Of a DNA stretch of 64,000 nucleotides, positions 25,308-39,900 are shown in pieces; the stretch's first letter is position 1, and the number at the start of each line of letters is the position of its first letter. Source of the stretch: Phascolomyces articulosus (Eukaryota; Mucoromycota; Mucoromycetes; Mucorales; Lichtheimiaceae); contig JAIXMP010000055.1 in NCBI GenBank assembly GCA_025677815.1, positions 62,001 through 126,000 of the forward strand, read 5' to 3'. The translations under genes were made by a program, and so were the position numbers. The notes under the pieces were generated by a model. The model had not been told where the DNA came from and did no database searches. It saw only the letters and a program-made list of their open reading frames with translations.

Positions 25308-26137
25308 TTTTATATTAATTTGAATTAAATAATAAGAATAATAATAAAAAAGAAGAAGAAAGCCCAAAAACGGGTGGGTAAGAGTTGGAAGAGTGGGGGG
25401 GGAAGGTTTGTTTTTGTGGAGAAAGAGAGAGGTTGGGTGGTGTTGTTGTTTCCAATACGGAGTTAAGTAAAAAAGACCAGGGAGATTCAATCTTTTTTTT
25501 TTATTTATTCAGCTACGCAAGCATTTTTTTTATCACATGCACGGCGCGATAATATACCGGCTTACTCTTTTCCCTGTTTCTTCATCTCGAATTTTTTGTT
25601 TTAAAAAAAATGTGGCAAGTGTCTATGTGTCTGTCTGTGTAGTAAGCATAACGATTTTTTTTTCAATTTTTTTTATACAAAATAAAATATCTACATACTT
25701 ATATAAAATATAATAATAAACAATAATAACAACAATAATAATAATAATAAGATAAGAAGGGGAGGGGATGGTGTGTTTTTTTTTGTAAGTGAAAAAGATA
25801 GATACTGATGATGATGTTTGAAGAAGAAGAAAAAGAAAAAGGTTACAATAAATGTTGTTGCATAACTATAACAATAATAATACTAATACTAATACTAATA
25901 CTAATAGTAATGATAATGATAATGTGATAATAATAATATACCTAAATTATATATATAATATATATACAGCCTACTTAGAACGCCAGCGTAAAAAAATAGA
26001 AGAAAAAAAAAAGAAAAAGAAGTGTATAGAAATGTTTGTTATAAAAGAAGAAGCATAAGAGAAGAAATGAAGATATAAAATTTGCCCGGTTTCTTGAAAT
26101 GTCTGTCTGTGTGTCTGTCTGTCTTGTGAATTTTTAA

Positions 26138-26473
26138 TTAATGAAACCAAAATTGTTGTTGTTGCTGTTGTCTTTGTGTAGCCCTGAATTCCATTTCCAA
26201 TAATTGAAGTTTATGTTCCAGTTGTTTTATCTTGAAATCAAGTTCGTCGTAATCAATGAGGATCTCTCGTTGTACATCGGGTGAATCTGATCTTGAAACA
26301 CGCGCCCAAAATACGTTTCGTAGTGAATTTAGCATGACAGTAATAATAGCACATTCGCCTAATAAAAAATCAAGTTCGTTTTCAAAGGTGTCCACCTGTG
26401 ATAATAATTGTCGTGGGTTGGTATTCGCGTTGCTGGGTCTTGGTGAATAAATCCCATGGGAGGGTGGTTCCAT
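26138..26473 (-). CDS. Small coiled-coil protein, hypothetical
   Basis: I do not recognise this gene. A single uninterrupted frame of 111 codons starts MEPPSHGIYSPRPSN and ends in a Gln run and FWFH. Residues about 25-55 are amphipathic (FENELDFLLGEC, then MLNSLRNVFW). Residues 75-100 look like a short coiled coil (DELDFKIKQLEHKLQLLEME). Composition is richer in charged residues than the AT-driven frames around it, which supports coding. It lies in the same direction as SDH1, about 830 bp upstream of it. It could be a complete small protein or the last exon of a longer gene. Confidence 0.5.
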   Translation of the reverse strand: MEPPSHGIYSPRPSNANTNPRQLLSQVDTFENELDFLLGECAIITVMLNSLRNVFWARVSRSDSPDVQREILIDYDELDFKIKQLEHKLQLLEMEFRATQRQQQQQQFWFH

Positions 26474-29400
26474 GAGTGCCAGATTGTGTATATGTATATG
26501 TATATATATTAATATATAACTATATGACTTGAAGAAGAATAGATATCAATATATGTACAACAATAAATGATATGGATTGGAATAATGTATAATTCCAAAA
26601 AAGATGTAAAGAAGAAGAAAAAAAATAAAGCTTACTATCTTTTTCAAAAGAAAAAAGTTCCAAACATGATCAATTCCTGGAAGAAGGGTCTCTTTATATA
26701 TGATTCAGCGCCGTTCTTCTGTCCAATTCAGAAGCAAAACATTTGGAAGAGTGGGGGGTGTAGAGGAGAGAGTAGGGATAAGGAAAGAATATAGAATAAT
26801 AATAGAAGAAAGGGGGGAGAGTGAAAGGGATAATAGGACGCCACAGGTTGCAAAAATAAAAGTAGTGGAACAGTGGCTAATGTAACGCTTGGCATAATGA
26901 TGAAGATGATGGATTCATGATGATGTTAGTAAGTATATAGTTAATAATTATAATAATGAAAAAGAAAACGATAGTTTTTTTTTTTGTGTACTAAAAATGT
27001 TCGCTGTGGAGGCGATCACGTCAAACTGGAATAAATTAAGCTTTTCCTAGATTTTACCTGATCTAGCGAAATCCCCGTTAGACTGATTAGAATCCCGCAG
27101 TTAGAAATTACTTGGCTCTCTTTTTTTATTTTTATATAGTTCACTCCCAAATAAAAACACAGCTTATTTTTTTTAATAAAATTTCATCCTTCAATGAATC
27201 AGTTAATCATTATTCAAAGAATTGACCAAAAAAAAATACATACATAGAAAGAGAGGTTGTCAATGAAATGATTATGATAGAATAATAGAGATATATTTGG
27301 GTTTATACATATATATATTGACAATTCTTCTCCTTGTTATTATTACTTAGCAATAACAATAACAACAACATTAAGATGCAAATAAAATGTTTACAGTTTC
27401 CACATAATAATACAATGTTGCCATGGAGATACATATCAAGTAAAAAAATTGGTAGTGGCGAAAAAAAAAAGAAAAGAGATTTTACCATGTTTGGAGACCC
27501 AGCCGATTTCTCTTTTTAGGACGTTACGGAATCAACCCGCTTTTTCTTTTTGTGTCACTTTTATCTATAAATCACATGAAATCTATAAGGTTATTTTTTG
27601 TTAACTTGGTTACCAAACTATAAATCTGTTTATTATAATGGTTAAGTACTAGTATACTAGTCAACAACAAGTAAATAAATAATTATTATTATATAGCGAA
27701 ACGTTGTACGCATTGGCCACAAACACAAAGATTAATACATGTGTTTTGTTTTGGTTTGTTATAAACACCACTTTTCACGCGTTGTTACTAACTACTACTA
27801 AGTACTACAATTATTACCAATCACTCAATTATTTACGCCCTTTTGTTATTCTCTTCTAAAATTAAAAATAAAATGGTTATGCAATTCACCCTGCATAATT
27901 TAACGGGTATCTCCTGCAGTCACTTAACTAGGGATGACCCCCTCTTCCCCAAATTAGATTGTAGATCACTACTACATCCATACACTTTTTCTTGGTATAT
28001 ATATATTTATAACTATATACTACTACTACTACTTACTTATTGTACATTGTTTTTATTCTTTCTTTACTTCCTCGTGCAATCCATCATCAACATTTGATTA
28101 AAATGCAAAATGCATGTAATATAATTTTTTTAATATAAATTGATCAGAATATCATTCTATTGTGTTGTTCATATGAGTGCAGATACATTATGATTTTATT
28201 TCAATAAACTTAATATACAGTAATTACTTATCAATTCGACCTAGCACTATTATTACTTTAACATAGAGAGGCTTTAAAAATATTGGAGTATATAAACAAT
28301 AATAATTTACCAAACAGTAGTTAGTTAGTTTTTTTTATGGTATTTGAGTAGTACATTTCAATGTTACATCACAGATGAGTTAAAAATAAAATGGATGGTT
28401 TTTGCCACGTTATTCGCCATTCGCCACTTTTGGGATGGTTCAATGACCTAAAAATGTGTGTGGGAACATTTACCTTATTCGGTCGGGAAGCCCCTCTTCC
28501 TTTTGTAATACGTGTCATTCATCGAATTTTCTTGGATTAAACTCACTCTACGTACCTAAAAAACATGAGTTTCAAGAAGTTGTTGATATTTATGTGTTTA
28601 TTACAAGTTGATTGCCCTTTTTTTTCCTTACGTTATCAATTCATTTATTTTATTGCGCTATACAAAATAGGTCTACTTTTTCTTTCACCCAACAAAATAA
28701 ACCTTGGTGATGGTAGAGGATGATAAATATATCGCGTAGTACAATATCTTGATTATAAAATTATATACAATTCTCCGGAAGCGGTATCGTTTTCATCCGA
28801 ATTGTGTAATCCACATATACACTTTTCTTCCCCCCTGCCACGAATAACTTGGCATTTCATAATAATAACTAAGAGATTTCTTTTCTATATGCTATAATTT
28901 TTTTTTACTTATTCATCCCAGCTTTTACATCCCCAAAAATTGTATAGTACAAAAACATATAAGCCTTCTCTCTATCTCTTTCATCTTTTGCTGCTGCGTT
29001 GTAGTACATGTATAATAATAATATACTATAAACATACACAGACAATGATTACTGAGTAGATCCAAATCACTGGTATAGTTATAATAACAATTATGCAATT
29101 TAGAATAGAATTTTATTTTTATACTACATCCTTGTTATCATGTACACGGACATCGTGTCCCCACCCTGTCGGCTAGTTGAAGCTTTTTGGTTTAGATAAA
29201 GTATTATAGACACACACACACAATAATATATAATATTGAATCACATTCATTCATTCATACTATAATATACCTTTTTTAATTATCATCAACATGAGCTTTC
29301 TATAATAAACTGTTTTCCATTCACCCCCATCATTCTATCTCGCTGTTGTACTTCCATGCGACTCTATACTAATTATTACTAATGAATGATTGTAAAAAAA

Positions 29401-30960
29401 ACATGCGATCCTTTGATGGTAGATGCTACGCATCGCCCTTATTCGATGTGGTGCATTATTATTATATTTTTTGGCCAATAGGACCTTTTTTTTACGACCA
29501 TTATTCTTCTGCATCGATATGAATCTTAAACTCCCCTTAAATGAAAAAAAAAACTATAATGTTGATCACTTGAGAGTGACAGGTAATTAATGACAGTTGT
29601 GTCACTCACTCATTTACGTTAGCGTTTATTTAATATGCATAAATCATAATAAATATATTATAATAATAATAATATTAATAATATTAATAAATCGAATCAT
29701 ATTTCGTTTTTCACACGCAATTAAATTGAAGATTATGAATACAAGAGAAGATATAAACTAGGAGGTTATCAATGAGTCTATGCGTTATTTTGATATATAG
29801 AGTGTAGTTATTATCATCCAATAAATTCAATTGTATTGATGCATTTCTTCTCATTTAATCTCTCTATATGATAAAACAGGACGGTTTTTAATTTTATTTT
29901 CAGGTTATTCATTTGTCGGCAAGACCACGTTGATAGTACAGATTAGGGGCATGGGATAAAGGGAACAAGTAAAAAGAACAAGTAAAAACATGTCGTATTT
30001 TCAACATCACTCTATGATGGCGTTTTTTTTAGGAGAAGGTAGAGGACGAGGAGGTGAAATCATGTTTGTAACAATGGACAGAGAAAATAATACATGTATC
30101 AAAAAATGCAATATGCAACAATATAATTATAGTTTTTTTTTCTCTCTTTTACATGGAAAAAAAAGATCTACTACAATAATAGAACGAACCCACATTTGAA
30201 TGTGTGTGTGAGGGGATTATTTTCCCAATATTGGGATTCATCATTATTTTCATTCGAATGCCCGTTCTTTTTTTTTTTTTGTATCTTATGTGGACGTGCG
30301 TACATTATCTTCTACATAATGATGAAAGATGATATATAAATAAATATATAAATAAGAGCAGCATTGTATTTTAAAAAATGACTCAGGTCTTAAAATGCAT
30401 AACGTGACCACAAAAAAAATATAGAAGAACTAAGTCAAATTTGGGGTTGGTAGGCTGCAGTCTAGTTGTAGTTGTAGTTGTAGTTGTAGTAAATCCGTAA
30501 ATAGGAATGTATATAAAATTAAATATTTATCTGCAAGTTTTGACAAGTGCATAATACCATTGGATGACAATTTTTGGGTGTTGGATTCTATATAGATCTA
30601 AGGTAAGTAAAGTAGGCCACGATGGTATAACAGTGTGCAGCAGCATGCATGAAAATCTTCTCATTATTATTATTGTTCTTATTTTCTCAATAGCACACTC
30701 TCTTTTTTCCTCTTTTCTTTTTCTCCTCTCTCTTCACCCATCTAACCACCACCATCACAACAGCAACAAACAACAGGCATAATTGCCTCACGAGGTGAAT
30801 AAACCAATCATGATCTATTCCCTTCTTGTATAAATAGATAATGGTTCATTTATATATAATATATGTACATATCTACCTGCTCGGTGACCAGACCTAGCAG
30901 ATTTATTTATTTATTTTATTTCGACTTTTTTTATTTATAAAAATAGTTTATTTAATTATT
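26474..30960. other. Intergenic, AT-rich, no gene seen
   Basis: About 4.5 kb without a supported gene between the small coiled-coil ORF and the kinase. It contains a 14-bp palindrome (actagtatactagt, 27648-27661), a TAGTTG repeat of about five copies (30463-30490), and many A/T runs. Open frames here are short and dominated by Asn, Ile, Tyr and Phe codons. 25308-26137, between SDH1 and the coiled-coil ORF, is likewise AT-rich promoter sequence with TAA and ACTAAT repeats. Confidence 0.6.
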
Positions 30961-33900
30961 TTATTGATGTTGAGGGGAATCAGTCATGATATGTGCAGAA
31001 TGAGGTGCGAATTTCTTGATAGCTGATATTAATTCAGGCATCCGTAATGGTTTCGTCACATATTCATCCTAATATGAACAACAATAAAACAAATTGCACG
31101 TTAATAACACGAGTCATCCCCAAAGAAGAATATCTCCTCTCCTTTTTTTTAAATCCTCTTGGGACCTAGTTTTACTTACCATGCCAGCATCTAGGCATTT
31201 TTCTCTATCACCAATCATAGCATGGGCCGTCAAGGCAATGATAGGAATATGTGCATCTGTACCAGACTCCCGTTCAATCTTTCTTATACTCTGTGTAGCT
31301 TCAAATCCACCCATGACAGGCATTTGAACATCCATAAAGATCATATCCAACCGTTGGCTTTCAAAGGCTTCAACCGCCAATTTACCATTGGATACAATAC
31401 TCACATCATGACCAAACTTTTGCAAAATACGTAACGCCAACTTTTGATTCACCACATTATCTTCTGCAATCAAAATTTTGAGAGGTTGGATTTGTCCTGA
31501 ATCGCTCGGTAAAGCGGCATGACTTTCCAAAGCTGGTAATAAAGCATCCGTCAGTTCGGCCAAATTGCGAGGAGAATTGATATAGGCCGTAATACCCAAA
31601 TCAATACAAAGTTTCATATTGAGTAAATGGATTTCGGGGGCAATCAATACAAGAGGGGTATAGCGCAAAGGCATGATTTCACGGACTTTTTCGGCTTGTG
31701 TCATTTTGTCAATCACGACGGTATCAAAGAACGGTGCAACTTTGCTTCGATTGGAATATTTGTTGGCAAGATCTGTGGCTTCTTGAATACTGCCGACACG
31801 GAAGGCGGTTAATCCCAGTTGTTCAATCTTTTGAACTACACCAGTATCGTCTTGCATACTGTCCACGTAAAGAATACGTCGTCCTTGGTAACGTACCATC
31901 TTGTCTGTGATTTCTTTATCGGTCACGCCAAAGCGTCGTAACTTGATGGTAAAGTAGAATTGAGAACCACGGCCATACATGGATTCAACCCATAAATCAC
32001 CACCCATTAATTCTACCAAATGCTTTGAAATGGACAGTCCAAGACCTGTACCACCATATTCTCGACTAGATATAGAATTGTTCGTTAATCTTCTTTTGTG
32101 TTCTCACTTATCTTTTTTTTTCTTCCAAAAAGAGGAATATAGTAATTAATTAAGAGAAAAGAACTACTTACGTGGTACTACCATCTGCTTGGCAAAAAGT
32201 ATCAAAAATAATATGCAACTTATCCTCATGGATACCAATACCCGTGTCACTCACACACAATTGAAGTTTCACAAAATCGCCATCCACATCAATCACCTTG
32301 GTTTCTAGTGCGACCTCACCCTCAGTGGTGAACTTGACGGCATTACCAATCAGATTGGTAATCACTTGGCGAAGGCGGAGGGGATCGCCGATGAGCTGGT
32401 CAGGAATATTCTTGTCCACGTTGTAGATCAAGTCCAACTTCTTTTGGTTAGCCTTGACGGCCAATGTCTTGAGTACGCTAAATATAGCTGACCGGAGTGA
32501 GAACGGAATCGCTTCCACTGTCATACGTCCTGCTTCAATCTTGGAAATATCCAAAATCGCGTCAATGATGGTCAACAAGGTATTGGCCAAACTGGAAACA
32601 ATCATTAAATTTTCACGTTGTTGACGTGTTAATTCAGTCTCCAGAGTCAATGAAGTCATGCCAATAATACCATTCATGGGAGTACGGATTTCGTGACTCA
32701 TATTGGCTAAGAATTCACTCTTGGATCGATTGGCTAATTCAGCTGCTTCTCTGGCTTGACCATTCTTTCGAATCGCGTCACGTAACGAGGTCACCATTTG
32801 ATTGATCTTGGTCTTGAGAGCATCCATTTCACCTTGAGCTTCCACAGTAATCATGCGTGAAAAATCGTTTTCGGCCGCAGCAGCAGAAATTTGGGCAAAG
32901 GCACGCACTTGGGTTGTCAGATTGGAAGCCATGGTATTGACATTGCTGGTGATTTCGAGCCAAACACCGCCAACACCTTTGACGCGTGCTTCAACACCCA
33001 AGTTACCTTCAGTACCGACTTCACGTGCAACACGTGTTACTTCGAATGCAAACGAATTTAGTTGATCCACCATCTTATTGATTGTATTTTTGAGTTCGGC
33101 AATTTCACCATGGACTTCTACTTCAATCTTTTTGGATAAATCACCTTGCGCTACGGCTTTACAGACAGCTGCAATAGCACGTAATTGATCCGTCAGATTA
33201 CTGGCCATCAAGTTGACATTGTCGGTTAAATCTTTCCAGGTACCATCGACACCCACGATCGTGGCTTGACCTCCCAGCATACCCTCGGTACCGACTTCTC
33301 TTGCTACACGTGTAACTTCAGCAGCAAAGACTCGAAGTTGATCCACCATGGAATTGACCGTGTCCCTGAAAAAAAAAATCGAAATAGTGGGATGAGGATG
33401 AGTTTATCTATTCTTATCAACTCACACTTTCTATTATACTCAAATCCCCCAAAATAAATAGAATAACTTACTTGAGTTCTAGAATTTCACCTTGAACTTC
33501 AACAACAATCTTTCGTGACAAATCACCCTTTGCTACAGCCGTCGTGACAGTAGCAATAGATCGTACTTGAGTTGTTAAATTACCAGCCATCATATTGACA
33601 TTATCTGTAAGATCCTTCCAAGTACCAGCCACGCCTTGAACAACAGCTTGGCCACCTAATTTGCCTTCTGTACCGACTTCTCTAGCCACTCGAGTGACTT
33701 CAGTGGAAAAGACGCTTAACTGATCCACCATGTCATTGACGGTGTTCTTGAGATCCGAGATTTCACCTCGTGCCTCCACATGAATCTTTTTCGATAAATC
33801 ACCATTGGCTACGGCTTTCGTCACCTCGGCAATCGACCGCACTTGAGTTGTCAGATTAGCAGCCATGATATTCACATTGTCCGTTAGCTCGTTCCATGTA

Positions 33901-36900
33901 CCAGCGACACCTTGAACAATGGCTTGGCCTCCCAGTCGACCTTCAGTACCAACTTCTTTGGATACACGAGTGACTTCGGATGCGAACACACGTAGTTGAT
34001 CCACCATGTCATTGACAATATTCTTTAGTTCCAAAATTTCACCACCACTTTCAACTTCAATCTTTTTAGAAAGATCACCAAGAGCAACGGCTTTCGTCAC
34101 TTCAGCAATAGATCGTACTTGACTGGTAAGATTGGCAGCCATGATATTGACATTATTGGTGAGCTCCATCCAAGTACCATCTACATTAGGAACCATCGCT
34201 TGACCTCCTAGTTTACCATCTGTACCTACTTCTTTGGATACACGTGTTACTTCGGAGGCAAAAATTCTGAGTTGATCCACCATGTTATTGACAATATCTT
34301 TGAGTTCCAAGATTTCGCCACCACTTTCGACTTCAATCTTTTTGGATAAATCACCAAGCGCCACTGCTTTGGTCACTTCAGCAATAGATCGTACTTGGTT
34401 CGTCAGATTTGCAGCCATGATGTTGACATTATTCGTAAGCTCGTACCATGTTCCAGCTACACCTTGGACAACAGCTTGACCACCCAGTTTACCCTCGGTA
34501 CCGACTTCTTTAGATACACGCGTGACTTCAGAAGCAAAGATTCGAAGTTGATCCACCATGTTATTGACAATATTCTTTAATTCCAGTATTTCACCACCAC
34601 TCTCAACTTCAATCTTTTTCGATAAATCACCCAGAGCCACAGCTTTCGTGACCTCTGCAATGGATCGTACTTGATTCGTCAGATTGGCAGCCATAATATT
34701 GACATTATTCGTCAGTTCCATCCAAGTACCATCGACATTCGGTACCATGGCCTGTCCTCCCAGTTTACCATCGGTTCCTACTTCTTTAGAAACACGCGTG
34801 ACTTCTGAGGCAAAAATACGTAGCTGATCCACCATGTTATTGACGATATCTTTGAGTGCTAATATTTCGCCACCACTTTCGACTTCAATCTTTTTGGATA
34901 AATCACCGAGAGCGACAGCTTTGGTGACTTGAGCAATGGATCGCACTTGGGTGGTCAGATTACTGGCCATAAGATTGACATTATCAGTTAAATCCTTCCA
35001 TGTGCCTGCTACGCCTTGGACAACGGCCTGACCTCCCAATTTGCCTTCGGTACCGACTTCTTTGGAGACACGCGTGACTTCAGAGGCAAATACTCGCAAT
35101 TGATCCACCATGTCATTGACAATATCCTTGAGAGCCAAAATTTCACCACCACTTTCGACTTCAATCTTTTTAGAAAGGTCACCAAGAGCAACGGCTTTCG
35201 TCACTTCAGCAATAGATCGTACTTGACTGGTAAGATTGGCAGCCATGATATTGACATTATTGGTGAGCTCCATCCAAGTACCATCTACATTAGGAACCAT
35301 CGCTTGACCTCCTAGTTTACCATCTGTACCTACTTCTTTGGATACACGTGTTACTTCGGAGGCAAAAATTCTGAGTTGATCCACCATGTTATTGACAATA
35401 TCTTTGAGTTCCAAGATTTCGCCACCACTTTCGACTTCAATCTTTTTGGATAAATCACCAAGCGCCACTGCTTTGGTCACTTCAGCAATAGATCGTACTT
35501 GGTTCGTCAGATTTGCAGCCATGATGTTGACATTATTCGTAAGCTCGTACCATGTTCCAGCTACACCTTGGACAACAGCTTGACCACCCAGTTTACCCTC
35601 GGTACCGACTTCTTTAGATACACGCGTGACTTCAGAAGCAAAGATTCGAAGTTGATCCACCATGTTATTGACAATATTTTTCAACTCCAGAATTTCGCCA
35701 CCACTCTCAACTTCAATCTTTTTGGATAGATCACCCAGAGCCACAGCCTTCGTGACCTCTGCAATGGACCGTACTTGATTCGTCAGATTGGCAGCCATGA
35801 TATTGACATTGTTGGTCAATTCATACCACGTCCCTGCCACACCTTGTACTACAGCTTGACCACCTAGTTTACCTTCGGTACCGACTTCTTTGGAAACACG
35901 GGTGACTTCAGAGGCAAAAATACGTAATTGATCCACCATGTTATTAACAATGTCTTTGAGTTCCAAGATTTCACCACCACTTTCTACTTCAATCTTTTTG
36001 GAAAGGTCACCAAGAGCTACAGCCTTGGTCACTTCGGCAATGGATCGTACCTGACTGGTCAGATTGGCAGCCATGATATTGACATTGTCTGTGAGTTCAT
36101 GCCAAGTACCAGCGACATTGGGGACATGGGCTTGGCCACCTAGTTTACCCTCTGTGCCTACTTCTTTAGATACACGTGTGACTTCTGAAGCAAAGACCCG
36201 TAATTGATCCACCATGTCATTGACAATATCCTTGAGTGCCAAAATTTCACCACCACTTTCGACTTCGATTTTTTTGGAAAGATCACCATTGGCTACGGCC
36301 TTGGTGACTTCAGCAATAGATCGTACCTGACTAGTAAGATTGGCAGCCATGATATTGACATTGTCCGTAAGTTCATGCCAAGTACCGGCTACATTAGGTA
36401 CATGGGCTTGCCCACCCAGCTTGCCTTCTGTGCCTACTTCTTTTGAGACACGCGTGACTTCTGAAGCAAAGACCCGTAATTGATCCACCATGTCATTGAC
36501 AATATCCTTCAATGCCAGAATTTCACCACCACTTTCGACTTCAATTTTTTTCGAAAGATCACCATTGGCTACTGCTTTCGTCACCTCAGCAATGGATCGT
36601 ACTTGAGTTGTCAAATTACCAGCCATCATATTGACATTATCCGTAAGATCCTTCCAAGTCCCCGCTACACCTTGGACAACCGCCTGTCCGCCTAGTTTGC
36701 CTTCTGTACCTACTTCCCTAGCCACTCGGGTGACTTCTGTCGAAAAGACACTGAGTTGATCCACCATGTCATTGACCGTATTTTTTAGATCTGAAATTTC
36801 ACCTCTTGCTTCGACATGAATCTTTTTCGATAAATCACCTTTGGCTACAGCTTTTGTCACTTGAGCAATTGACCGTACTTGGGTCGTCAAATTCGCTGCC

Positions 36901-39900
36901 ATGGTATTGACATTATCCGTTAAATCTTTCCAAGTCCCACTAACACTCGGTACAATGGCTTCTCCTCCCAGTTTCCCTTCGGTACCGACTTCACGTGAGA
37001 CACGTGTGACTTCCGATGCAAACACACGTAACTGATCCACCATGTTATTGACTGTATCCTTGAGATCTGATATTTCACCACTGACATTGACCATGACTTT
37101 TTTACTAAGATCACCATTGGCCACAGATTTGGTGACTTCAGCAATCGATCTTACTTGAGTCGTTAAATTGGCTGCCATTTGATTGACATTGTCAGTCAGA
37201 TCCATCCAAGTCCCACCGACATTGGGAACATGGGCTTGTCCACCTAATTTACCATCGGTACCGACTTCTCTCGCAACACGTGTGACTTCGGTAGAAAAGA
37301 CACTGAGTTGATCCACCATGTCATTGACTGTATTTTTTAAATCCAAAATTTCACCTCGTGCTTCTACTTCAATTTTTTTTGATAAATCACCCATGGCTAC
37401 GGCTTTGGTCACACCAGCAATGGATCGTACTTGAGTCGTTAAATTGGCTGCCATTGTATTCACATTGTCCGTAAGATCTTTCCATGCTCCTCCTACGTCT
37501 TTGACAACCGCTTGACCTCCTAGTTTGCCTTCGACACCTACTTCGAGTGACACTCGCCTTACTTCAGCAGAAAATAGAATAAGTTGGTCCACCTATTATT
37601 TATTATTATTAGTAACAAGGAAAAATTGTAAAAACCACGAGGCAAAAATCATTCTATTTTTTCGTTATCTCTTTTTTTTTGTTTGAATCCCCTCACTTTT
37701 TTGAAAACGTACCATTTTATTCATTGTATTTTTTAGTTCGAGTACTTCGCCTTGAGCATTGGCCGTTACTTTTTTACTTAAATCACCACAAGCAACAGCT
37801 TTCGCTACCGCCGCAATATCACGTACTTGTCCAGTAATTTTAAACGCCATCATATTTACATTATCTGTCAAATCTTTCCAGGTACCAGCCACATCTTTGA
37901 CAATGGCTTGTCCCCCCAATATGCCATCGGTGCCAACTTCAAGTGACACACGCGTTACCTCAGTTGCAAAAGTAGATAACTAAAATATTTCAATAAATGA
38001 AAAAATGACCCGATCCAATAAAATTAGTATATTATTCATCCTCCATTATTGTTGTCACCATCTTCATCTTTCTATGAGTGTTGTCTCATATAATAATAAT
38101 AATAATAATATATGTTTGTGTCATCCAAAGGGTTGGGGGACATGTAAAAGATAACAGGTTTTTTTTTCCCATCTTGTTCTCCCTCTCTAGCAGAAAAAAA
38201 AATAGTTTTTTTTTTTTTACCTGGTCTACCATAGTGTTAATTGTATTTTTCAAATCCAGCATTTCACCTTTGACTTCGACTGTAACTTTCTTGGTCAAGT
38301 CACCACGTGCGACAGATTTAGAAACTTGAGCAATATCTCTGACTTGGTTTGTAAGATTGGCAGCCATAGTATTGACATTATCCGTTAATTCTTTCCAAAT
38401 ACCATCGGCACCAGCAACAGTTGCTTGAGCACCTAAACGACCTTCTGTACCCACATCGTGTGCCACACGAGATACCTCGGATGCAAAAAGATTAAGTTGA
38501 TTGACTTTTTTGGGTTTGCCATGATGAAATAATAAAAAAATGTTATTTTTTTTAGTGTGTGATTGTGTGACAAAAGCTAAAATAAACTTTTTTTTCCGGC
38601 TGAGGCTCAAAAAAAAAAAGAATAATGAAATTTTAAAAAAAAACTTTTTTTTTCTTACCCATCGTATTAAATGTATTCTTTAATAAAAGTGTTTCACCTT
38701 TCACAGGTACTGTCATGGCTTTACTAAGATCACCTCTTGCAATAGCAGTGGATACATCCGCAATATCACGAACTTGTTCTAAATGATTACGAGTCATACC
38801 ATTCAAATTAAGAATAAAATCACGCCAAACACCTTTCATCTCACGATCACAACGTGCTTGAACTCCGAGTTTTCCTTTGACGGCCGTTTCGTGAGAGACA
38901 TACATGGCTTCATCTGCCAAGCGTTGTAATCGATCCGTCATGGCATTGACAGCATCTTTAAGCATATTAATAGGAGACGAAGGATGGACAGGACCTGAGA
39001 CACAACGTTCATGATTACAAGTGACGCGTTGATCTAATTTACCAGCGAAGACATTGGAAGCAACTTTGACAGCCTGAACAACACAATCGGGACAGACAAT
39101 GTTATCGGCGCTTGTTTGTGCTGTGGCAGCTGGGAATGACATGAGTGGAGGTGAGGACAATGTACCAAAAAAGACAGGATAAGCATTAGTAGTGGAGGCT
39201 GCAATACCAAAAGGTGGCGTCATGGATGGAGAAGGTGTTAATGAAGCACCAGCGGGAGGTGTACCAGAAGCAGAATGAGTCGAAACAGCTATTCGATGAT
39301 ATTGTGATATGATGCCAATAAAATAGAGAAGTGTGAGAAAAGAAAACAAAAAATAATAATAACTCTAAATGGATTGTCTTGTTTGTTTTGAAAATAAATA
39401 AAAAGAATTATATTTACAGAAATAACCAGTAGGTGTAGTCGAGTTGGGCATAGAAAGCATAGGGCTTCGATTATGAGGTTGCATTTTTTCAAGTAAAGAG
39501 GAATCTTTAATAGTAGAAAGTCCATCTTCAGAAGTTGTACCAATCTTTTTTGTTGTCGTTGTTGTATCATTAGTGTTCGTAAGGGTAGTAGCATTCTCTT
39601 GTTGTTCCTGATCAGATTTTGTAGTTGTTTTTTGTTTAGATGAACAAGTGGTATTACTATTATTATTATTATTATGACCAGTAGGTGTAGGTGTCGATTG
39701 TTGTTGTTCATCATGACTTTCTACAATCGATCCAATCTTTTCATCATCACATTGAGCAGCTGTCAGTAATTGATATTGTTGTTGAATCGCAATGCGATAT
39801 CTAAGGTTATCTGTTTCTAACATCAGCTGACGTTGAGCAATGTTTTTCAATGCAGCATCCAATGTGCTGGCAAGCTCGGCATCCGCCGGTTGTAAATTAT

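Noticed and set aside
27648..27661. 14-bp palindrome actagtatactagt as a possible regulator site
   Set aside because: A short AT-rich palindrome is expected by chance in this composition, and no gene starts nearby.
34282..35583. Open frames on the plus strand opposite the HAMP array, including two identical 65-codon frames
   Set aside because: They are antisense shadows of the repeated kinase exon and duplicate only because the exon itself is duplicated.
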